From: Sipunculus nudus
Taxonomy: Eukaryota > Annelida > Sipuncula > Golfingiida > Sipunculidae
Direction: 5' to 3'
Assembly: GCA_026874595.1 (NCBI GenBank)
Contig: CM049306.1
Span: 53,784,019 to 53,848,018 of the forward strand
DNA: 64,000 nt
The position numbers and the translations under genes are program-made. Of this stretch, positions 55,311 through 64,000 are shown piece by piece. Position 1 is the first letter of the stretch; each line of letters starts with the position of its first letter. The notes below the pieces were generated by a model. It saw only the letters and a program-made list of their open reading frames with translations, was not told where the DNA came from and searched no databases.

Positions 55311-57355
55311 AGTTTTTTTCTGGAGCTTTTTATGCTCTAAACCATTTTATCAAATATGTCTGAAATAGAAGATAAAGAACATGATTGAATGGCAACAAAA
55401 TGGTAATCAGTCTATTTTATGACAGACGAACTTACTCTAGGGGAAAGTAATTACATTATACGTCATCCTAATTATTCAAAAGAGGTACAGAAAGGTCAAA
55501 CTGAGATACGGCAGGGTACTCAAGGTAGCTTAAGGAGAACCGTGGAAGGTCAAATAAATATTCACTGCCGAGCCAAAAGGAAATGATTCATATATAGCAA
55601 TGATGCCACTCAGCTTAGAAAGGCGGAGAAAGTTCTTTTGAAGTCGGATATTACAGGAAACAAAGTCTGCTTAGGACTGAGTACATGTTTACATATTTGT
55701 TAAAAATAACTATTTATAATAAGTTAAAATGAACTGAAAGACATGGAAGAATATTAGTAAATATGCGAAATAAAAACGTAATGAACGTTTTGTAAATTAA
55801 GAATTAAATCAATACAAGGCAATCGAGATTTTAAAGATTTTACGACTATCCTAGCTAGCAACATTTAAATAAACTAGTTATGATAATCACGCTAGTATTA
55901 ACATACGAAATTCATCTTTTCATTCTGAAATATATTTCGCTTTTGAATTATTATTGAATTCTCTTCAACGGGCTGGATAAAGAAATATTAAGTCTCTTAT
56001 CGATTCTTATCTGATCTTATCGTATATTATCTATATATATTCTTAACTAATCTAATTTTATCTTTTCTATCTTTTCTATCTTTCCTATCTGTCTGTCTGT
56101 CTGTCTATCGGTCTATCTAGATAAATAAATAAATAACTCCGCTGTTGCGATGCAACATTCATTTTAAGATTTTCCCTCGCAAAGTATTGTAAGAACTTAT
56201 TGTTTACCTTATTACGGAATAGCAAAGGGAAACACGTGTAACCGCACTTTTGGTGCGAAAATTAACTAGGCATTCGGAAAAATCCAATAAATTGAAGTCG
56301 AGAAGTTTTCTGGTTAGCTGATTGGTCTGCCAGACAGCTATAACGGTTGTTTAATTCCTTTACATGATTTAGGACCTTCATTAGCTATATTTCGTAACCT
56401 GGATATCATAAAAAAATCAATATTCATCAATTTAGTATTCATTTAAAAATAATTTTCATATGATATTGTCCTGACAGACTTTTCACCCCCGTAATAGATG
56501 ATTACGTCATGGATCCAGTATCTCTTTACCATGTGTTTCCTGTTTAAAAAAAATAAATTAAAAAAAACATAAGAGAATAATGGTAGCAGAAGATTTTGCG
56601 ATATTGTCAATGTTCAGATTTCATATGAGATGAGTGATGAGCCAGTATCTGTTTACCATGCGTTTTCTGTTTAAAAAAAGCTTTTGGGTTGATTTTAAAT
56701 GAAGACATTGTTTTCACGAATGTTGCCATAAGATACATGACCCATACATTACAGAATGTCTGTAATGTTGAGGGTGTAAAATTAAATATTGAGACCATTT
56801 TAACCATTGACTTTCTATTAATTCAAAATTGTTCCGCGGATGAATGCATCATATAGAAACAAATCATAAAAAATAATGTAAATGTATGGCTCTGTAGAAT
56901 GCATTGTGAAATTTTATTTAACATTCAATCTTCTAGTTCTGGCAAAAAGGTCGAACGTCCGGTTGTTTCTCATGTTGTCCTTTTAGTGATTATATAGAAG
57001 AAAAAAAAATCCATTACTAAAATGACCCTTACATGATCCGTTATAAGTGCAATTATTCCATAGAAAACTTCACAATACTGAACAAAACGATGCCCCTGAA
57101 GGTTAATAGATATGTTATATGTTATATGAGTTGGATGGTTTTGTATTTCCTTTCACTAATGGTTGCACAGGTCAAACAGAGTGTTAAATTGTTGTTTAAT
57201 TCCTGTGAACCTTACTTTTCTGTCACCTTTTGCCAATTGCCGTGTAAGGGTACTTTCCAAGGTTCATTTGAAAAGAAAGAAAAAAAAAAAAACAAAGTTG
57301 ATGGAATTTTAAAGGAAGAATTAAAATATATAGGTTAGCGTCATTCTAACAACAA
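55311..57355. other. No gene seen
   Basis: AT-rich. TCTATC/TCTG simple sequence at 56054-56130. GCCAGTATCTGTTTACCATGCG at 56641 echoes CCAGTATCTCTTTACCATGTG at 56515, a 125-bp local duplication. Confidence 0.45.
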
Positions 57356-57424
57356 AATTCACCTGATGATCGGGTCGCATCCCGTGAAACAGACTGTTAT
57401 GAAATTACAGTGTTTTTTTCAGTG

Positions 57425-57425
<1 letters not shown>
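57356..57425 (+). ncRNA. Hammerhead-like core motif, copy 2
   Basis: CTGATGA (57363), CGGG-TCGCAT-CCCG, GAAAC (ends 57390), then ACTGT..ACAGT, identical in all these parts to the copy at 37502-37529. The flanks are also shared (CATTCTAACAACA..TTCAC). A TA tract follows at the same distance in both. See copy 1 for what does not fit. Confidence 0.35.

Positions 57426-57486
<61 letters not shown>
57426..57486. repeat. (TA)n microsatellite
   Basis: About 30 TA units between the hammerhead-like motif and the LTR. Confidence 0.97.
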
Positions 57487-57490
<4 letters not shown>

Positions 57491-58256
57491 ACAGATGTCT
57501 TTTTTATTGTGTGACACGGGCATAACTCGTGTTATATCGGCCTCGCCTGGCCGAGTATTGCATTCTCAGTTTAATCCGTACTGGTTGAACTCTCGCTGTC
57601 ATGCTAGTCTGTGGCTTTTTTGCCTGGCCGAGCCGGGCCGGCACACGTGTGAACTCTGGTATACAGAGACACAGCGATGTTGTTCTAGATGTTTCCTGTA
57701 CTGTGTATCATGTTAGATTCTTTGAATTGTTCGAGAAATGAAAAGTTCTCGGATTGAGAAGAGAAGCTATAAATAGGGGTTGTGTTTTAGAGCCGGGAGA
57801 GAGAGGTGAGAGAATATTCAAGCGAACATAGAAGAATGGGACCTTTTCCGATATATGCAGCAGTTAGAGATTTTCTTCAAATTTATGACGGATTTTATAT
57901 AGTCTTCAGTTTGCCTTTCGGATCACTGCCAGGATTTCAGTTTTGGATTACAGTAGACTGATGTTGTAATTACATTGGTCTGTTATTCTCTGAGAAGATT
58001 TGTATGAACTGTTCATCCGGCTTATACATTTTAAAGGACTTATCGCTGTGACAGTGGTGGTATCCAGGTACTCTGCACTTTTACTGTGTGATGGTATTGA
58101 TTTGCTGTTATACTGTTGTTATACTGTGAAATTGTATTGATTTAGTGTATTGTAATGTTAGGATTGTTTTAAGAATATATTATAGTTATTTGTTAACAAA
58201 AAAACACTGACTTCTTTATTCATTCCCCTAGACATTTCACGCTGCCTAGTGTTACA
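57487..58256 (+). mobile_element. Probable solo LTR
   Basis: Starts TGTTACAG and ends CTAGTGTTACA, a TG..CA unit of 770 bp. CTATAAATAGGGG at about 57768 is a TATA-box-like promoter. The first 270 bp recur at 28520-28790 in inverted orientation. No primer-binding site, polypurine tract or second LTR was seen nearby and no target duplication could be matched (TATAT against GAATT), which weakens the call. Confidence 0.45.
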
Positions 58257-59589
58257 GAATTTTTATTTATCTCCATTACAAAATTTATGTTCGTCACGCA
58301 TACGTGATTTGTTGATATTAGGTTCCGTAACAATATATAAATATATATAAATACTATTATTATATAGGTGCTGGACGAATCCAACAGTGCTCTATTAACC
58401 TGATGCTGAGCAGATACACAGAATTTACAGCGAATATGTTCAGTTACACATTAACACGAGCTTTCATGCTGCCGCAATCATCAGATGTGAAATGTTGAGG
58501 AACGGTTGGTGACATTATGTAATTACGTGCCGAAGCACTCAGCAATGGTAAGGTGGGAGAGTGTGGGGATTATGATTATGTCTGCGTTTGGAAATAAGCT
58601 CTGATATTTTGATGAGCCTTTTTGTCTTGGGGAGAGTTTTGATTTGGACCTTCACAACTTCAACTTGGGAGCGTTCTAGGTGGTGCACGCTTGAGGACCC
58701 GCAAGGTTATTGAAAATTTGGTGTTTGTTTTCCGACGGAGCCAAATAAACTTATAATAATGAGATTCGAGTCTTTTGCGTACTTAGGGTGGCTGAATGTT
58801 TTTTGTAGTTCCTGTAGCGGGATTTAAAGTCAGTTTTACATTACATTAGAGGAGGGGGGGGGGTTAAGAAAGTCCGCCCGCGAAAAAAAAAATATAATAT
58901 AACAATAGAAATAAACTAATAATCCCCCCCCCAAAAAAAAAACCCCTGCCCTTTCTACAGGGGGTTGGGTCTCAAAATCATTGTAAATTAAATTACGTGG
59001 GTACAAGTACGATAGAGGAGCCGACTTGAGGCTTGTAGTCAGGATACAGCTTAGATGGAAACAGCAGGTCAGCATAGATTCCTTACTATAAACTTGAGAC
59101 TTACGGATTTCCTACGTTTCCAAAGCGCAGGTATAGTAATGAGATCGCGGGAAGGGTTCTTGTGATCCAACCACCGGCCGTCGGAAGAAAATCTCATCTG
59201 TCTTATTGTAAAGACATCATGGGCTTGTGTAATTTATAACCAGGCGGATATGGTTTCCAATTATTTAAGCTAACAGGCCCCGTAAGTCCTATTCCATTAT
59301 TTTGTTTATTAATCTCCAAAGAAGATGCTTTTTGAACATGTGCAGAGTAGAAATGTACCCCACGTCCATGGAGACCAAACCACGCTCTAAAGCGGTTTCT
59401 ACTGCGTTCTTACTGCGTTGGTCAAGTTCTTACTGCGTTCAGTTAGTTTTTGGAGGAAGTATTGAGAACGTTGCTGATGTTAACGGGGTTTTACCTGTGG
59501 AGCAGAACATTTTATAGGTATAAAGGTATATTTTACCTTCTTGGGCATATTTTAAATAAAGACTCTTGGATTGCTTTCATAATGTTTAT
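58257..59589. other. No gene seen
   Basis: Contains G and C homopolymer patches at 58850-58960. The frame 58836-59075 is derived from them. Confidence 0.45.
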
Positions 59590-60732
59590 AAACTAGAATA
59601 CGGGTAGTCGACAAGCGACTACGTGTATCCGCCTAAATCAGAGTGGAACGGGTGAAGTGAGGCATGGATTGAGTGGCAAGGGGAAATAGAGTGTTGCATA
59701 TTAGCATGGATGTCTGCAGCCAAATTGTGTATGTAGGTTGCCCCCCCTACCACAAAATCCAGAAAGCCGTCCAAGTTGTATACATATGCAAAATTTAAGG
59801 CAGATAAGTCAAACCACTACATGTATATGAGTGATTTTAGCCCGTGGCAGACAAACAGATGGACGCTGAGCAAAAATAGTTGCAGGTGACCCCACCAGTT
59901 TTGCGTATGATAAAGAGCTATGTGAGAACTATACACATGCAAAACTTTGGCCCAATCGGTCAAACGGTTCCCAAGATATGAGCTTGGATGTCTGCTGCAT
60001 AAACTAGAATGCAGGTGGCGCCACCTGTCATAAAATCAAGATAGCTGTCGGGGATGTATAAACCTGCAAAATTTTAGGCAGATATGTCAAACCACTGCCG
60101 AGATATGAGTGATTTTATCCCATGGCAGACAAACAGACAGGAGCTGTGCAAAAATGGCTGCAGGTGGCGCCACCAGTTTTGCGTATGATAAAGAGCTATG
60201 TGAGATCTATACACATGCAAAATTTTGGCCCAGTCGGTCAAACGGTTCCCGAGATATGAGCTTGGATGTCTGCAGGGTAAACGTGAATGTAGGTGGCGCC
60301 ACCCGTCATAAAATCAGAAAAGCTATCCAGGATGTATACGCATGCCGAATTTCAGATTAATTAGTCAAGTCACTGCAGAGATGAGTGATTTTAACCCAAG
60401 GCAGACGAACAGATGGACACTGTGCAAACATGGTTGCAGGTGTATGTTATAAAGCTCTCCAAGGGCTACATTTGTGCAAAAAAAATTTCCGGATCGGTCA
60501 AACGGTTCCCGAGATATGTGGGTTTATGTGTGGAAACAGACGCACAAACGGACGCAGAGCGCAGAGGAAAGGTCAGAGGTCAAAACAAAATCGGGGCGCA
60601 GCAGTTCACATGTGACCCGGGTTTCGTAAAATTCGGCCCAGCGGTTACGGAGGAGTTTTCCGGACACCTACGCGGCGGCGGCGTGCAGCTGAAAACATAG
60701 TATCCGCAAAACTCTGTTTTGGCGGATACAAT
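59590..60732 (+). mobile_element. Hairpin-ended tandem-repeat element F2
   Basis: Start AAACTAGAATACGGGTAGTC with hairpin GTAGTCG-ACAAG-CGACTAC. The end GTATCCGCAAAAC-TCT-GTTTTGGCGGATAC folds into a 13-bp stem with one bulge. About four units of roughly 270 bp lie between, with GTGGCGCCACC and GGTCAAACGGTTCCCGAGAT in each. F1 (28969) has the same start. The open frames inside are shared repeat frames. Confidence 0.7.
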
Positions 60733-60743
60733 TTAAGTGTTTA

Positions 60744-61656
60744 AAGGCCCGTCCATACCGAACGCTGCGCTACAAACGCTATATTTTCTGGACATTCTGG
60801 TGCGCACATCCAAGCGTATTTGCATGCACTCATCATTTCTTGCAGCTCAACGTGGCGTTTCGTGTGGACACCGGAGAGTATTTGCATAAAACCAACGCGC
60901 GGCGTTTGAACTATACACACAAGGAAGCGCTGATCTGGTATGGCTTGTCTTGGGTTTTGATTTTGTCGGAGCTTATTTTTTACGTTTCGTCGTCGAGGTT
61001 CATGATGCAGGGTGGGGGTCTCCTGGAAGTGGAAGTTTTCTGATGCCTCAAGGCGGGTGAACATGTATATGTAATTACTATTTCTATACCATTCAACGTT
61101 ATTCAATACTATACAGATTTGAACCCGATTTTCATTTTGACTTTGATCTTATTTCCATGGCCGTTCCCTTATTATCGCTCGGTAGCGGGTAGCAGGAGAC
61201 CAGGGGTTAAGGGTTGAAGTCAGCTAAAACCCAAGCGTCAAGCGTGCGCCTCAAGAAAAAAATCAAAACACGTGCACACAAACGCGGCTACAACACACAC
61301 AACACGATACTATCAAATTGAATAGTATCAACACAAGCACCTGTTGCAAGTTTTGTTGCCATTGTAAGAATGATAATCTTGATAGTCAGCAATGATTGAA
61401 TTTATACAAATATGTTTCTGTTTGTGACCAATTTTAACAGAACTCCATCACTTTTCTTTATATTTACATATGTGTGTTGTCTTGTAGGACGTTTTCTATC
61501 CAGATTGGCGTGTTGACGCGCGTAGCATGAGTGACGCGTGCGTTAGTAAATTTTGCTAAAGATTATAGGCACAACAAACTTTTTTCCAGATTTGACGCTT
61601 GACGTGAGACGCGTGCGTAATGCGAGTTAATGTGTTTCGGACTTAATGGCTTCTTT
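60744..61656. mobile_element. GC-richer MITE, GGCCCGTCCATACCGAACG end at TTAA
   Basis: The left end matches the inverted end at 3813. The proposed right end (TTCGGACTTAATGG) is only weakly similar, so the right border is uncertain. ACGCGTGCGT words lie inside the right third. TTTAAA and TTAA border the two sides. Confidence 0.45.
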
Positions 61657-61814
61657 GCGATCGGTCGGCCATTACAGATACGAAATTGTAGTATACTTTT
61701 ATCAAGAATGGTTCAGCTATTGCTTCTTTGTGCTTATTGGGGCAGACCAAAGCATCACAAAAGATGACTTAGATGCATTATTGCAAGAAAACTACCCATA
61801 ATTTGGGTACACAT

Positions 61815-61873
<59 letters not shown>

Positions 61874-63110
61874 TAATTTCGCCTCGGGATCTGTTAATTT
61901 GAAGAATCGGTTCCGATGTTAAAAGTCATGAGTTCTCACATGTTTGGTGCCATGTGTTGTGCATGAGCCAAAATGAAAATATCTGAGTGGGTGACGTCGC
62001 AGACCAAGACTGATGGTGATACCACCAGATATTTATAACCGAATGCGAATCAACGTATATAATTTTAATTGATCACGAAATGTCGTTTTTTGCTATGTGT
62101 TATTACCCGCTTGTTATCTTACCAAACCTACTTACTTAACAAAATATACAGACATAATTGAACAATAACTCCGATTTAAAAATAAAATAATTAAAAATAG
62201 CGTTTTACGTGTCTGTCATGAGCAAAATTAGATCCTCTTCTGTCTAGACTTGAGAGTGGCGTAAGGTGCTTAAAATGAATAATTAAGTCATGGGACAAAG
62301 AATATATGTCTAGACAACGCCTTATTAACCTTATATCTCAAATATCCCTTCATGATTTCATGATTTCATGAAAGTTGTGTCACTCCAATGTCGTCACTGC
62401 AAGTTTACCTTTCCTAATGTTTTTTTTTTTTGGCTCTGGAGATTTAAATATAAAATCGTATTATTAATCATTAAACATTCTAATGCTGATGATTCTGAGC
62501 TTTCAATCATTAATTGATAGCAAATTATATATGCGATGATATATATTTGATTATTTGAGATACAAGATAAAAACGTTAAACAATACTGTTGTAATATATT
62601 TAATTCATTTCAATAATATAAAATATAACTATTGATAAAACCAGACCGTAAATGTAAAATCTCTTTATGTGTGTAGCAAAACTTACAGTATATATATGAA
62701 CAGAGCAAACGATACCCGACACTAATCAATGGGCAATTAAACAAATATCCAAATATGTACACAATTATTACACATTTCCCTTTGTCTGACAAGCCCATTG
62801 ATATGATCTAAAATTATCCAGTTAATTAGTGAGCGCTCCGAATGAGTCCCTGTTGTTTGCATTTGTCCCTACATGCTGCATGATAGTCAAACCTCAGGAA
62901 ATGCGTCGGGATACAGTTAATAGTTCGACAATGCTGATTAAACATATTAAAAGTCATACATTTCCCAACGGTTTCAACGTTTCCTAAATTTAAGGTATAG
63001 AACCACTGTGTGCCGTGGTTGCATAGTCACAAGGCCATGTTTTACTATTTCATTATGATGAAGGCTTCCTTGTCTATTGGGTTTTATGATTTGCAAACCC
63101 AAAGTCAACA
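61657..63110. other. No gene seen; (TA)n at 61817-61869
   Basis: AT-rich sequence with one TA tract of about 26 units. Confidence 0.5.
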
Positions 63111-63117
63111 TATAAAA

Positions 63118-63440
63118 GGAATAAGGCAAAAAAAAATAAGGTTTGGTTCTCAGGCATTTTTTTCAGAAATCAATTCGACCTTTTTTTTACCTTTTTTCGA
63201 ATGTTTCGATTTAAATGTCATATGACCAGGGAAAAGCATGATAATAACATATTTTTTTCTTAGCATGAAAAAGCACTACATAACAATGGACATTTATCAA
63301 AATTGTATTATTTTATCTCTTGAAAGAAATGTCCGAGAGGCTGGAGCTCAAAATTGGTAAGTTTCTATAAAAAATTAAAATAAAAAAAAAATTAATGCGG
63401 GGAACTAAATTTGACCCTGGCAATGCCTGGGAACCGTACT
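63118..63440 (+). mobile_element. TIR element E2, short form of the E1 family
   Basis: Left ATAAGGTTTGGTTCTCAGG and right, reverse complemented, AGTACGGTTCCCAGGCAT are the E1 ends. The left 250 bp match E1 (AGGGAAAAGCATGATAATAA, ATGTCCGAGAGGCTGGAGCT), and the right 45 bp match the E1 right end, but the tandem 300-bp core is absent. Confidence 0.7.
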
Positions 63441-64000
63441 TTTTTTTACCTAAATCGTATTTTTTTTATTCACATAGCTTGCAGCTTAAAAGGGAGTCAT
63501 TAGCGAAAACTGTGACGTCAGCACCAGAACATGAGCTGATGCATATGCAAATAGATAATTGATGTTATTTATTGCGCGATCAGTGTCCTCCTTGGTGTCT
63601 TATGTAAAACAATGAGGTAATGTTATGATGGGGATGGAATTATTATTACTTCCACTGACTTTTACTCATGGCATACATGCTATTTACAATATAAAGGATT
63701 TCCAAATCAGATAAATATTGGCCCCCTTTCCTAAGAAAATATGCGATACCAAACTCTGTTCAAATGTACGAATTTTTCAGATTAGTACGGAGTTTAAATT
63801 CCCAAGGCCCCATTAACACACAGACCTGATTAAAAATAATTTGGTTAATTAGTCCAAATAACTCCCTAGAAACTTTCCATCCACTAAGGCACTATATATG
63901 ATTTCTATAACAGTTAAATGTGGGTCTTGTTTTTCAGAAAATTTACGATACCTGACTCTAACCAACGGTCAAATAAACAAATGGTTAGATAAGTAGGAAA
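63441..64000. other. No gene seen
   Basis: AT-rich. TGACGTCA near 63511 is a lone palindrome without gene context. Confidence 0.4.

Noticed and set aside
1-64000. CRISPR arrays or bacterial mobile islands
   Set aside because: Repeats lack the unit/spacer regularity of CRISPR, and codon, gene-density and splice features are eukaryotic.

Overview
The window looks like nuclear DNA from a marine invertebrate, most likely a bivalve or other mollusc. It is AT-rich, has no bacterial-style dense coding and no operons, carries many (TA)n microsatellites, and holds a pearl-type element (tandem core, ACGG microsatellite, terminal hairpin) of the kind described from bivalves. The organism call is inference. 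No complete gene, rRNA, canonical tRNA or CRISPR array was found. Most long open frames are chance frames in AT-rich or microsatellite DNA. All comparisons were made by eye, so copy boundaries and divergence are approximate.

Layout. 1-7 kb: decayed exon copies, a GC-rich TTAA-flanked MITE, and a 2.4-kb foldback element (4830-7203). 7.3-27.6 kb and 34.5-35.2 kb: a dispersed cluster of decayed paralogous exons, nearly all on the minus strand. Shared blocks recur in the order tail exon (TE), signal-like exon (R), short exon (T), then U, W and P going up the plus coordinate. The best preserved member lies at 26.5-27.3 kb, where three exons join with compatible phase 1 junctions. Another member (9.0 kb) ends in an acidic tail with an ITIM-like VFYKNV motif. 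These modules are interrupted by mobile elements: a pearl-like element at 7.87-8.93 kb, whose empty site survives at 13.49 kb, and a TIR element with a four-fold 300-bp core at 20.85-22.51 kb.

27.8-34 kb: a pair of about 640-bp inverted repeats 4.7 kb apart. They enclose an LTR fragment, hairpin-ended tandem-repeat elements and one short coding-like exon (32140-32310, minus). 34-49 kb: minisatellites, MITEs, a tRNA-derived SINE-like element, and a large 31-bp-unit minisatellite/foldback (44.6-46.9 kb). 49-56 kb: local duplications, a 170-bp tandem array, an Ig-like candidate exon (52219-52375), and a CR1/L2-like LINE reverse transcriptase pseudogene (about 54.6-55.3 kb, minus). 56-64 kb: a hammerhead-like motif beside a TA tract, a probable solo LTR, a second hairpin-ended repeat element, a GC-rich MITE, and a short derivative of the 20.8-kb TIR element.

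How it fits together. The genic signal is a graveyard of a duplicated, multi-exon, probably secreted or membrane protein family, shredded by non-autonomous elements. Phase 1 junctions, signal-like leaders and a tyrosine-motif tail would suit a receptor-like family. No domain was recognised with certainty, so the function is unknown.
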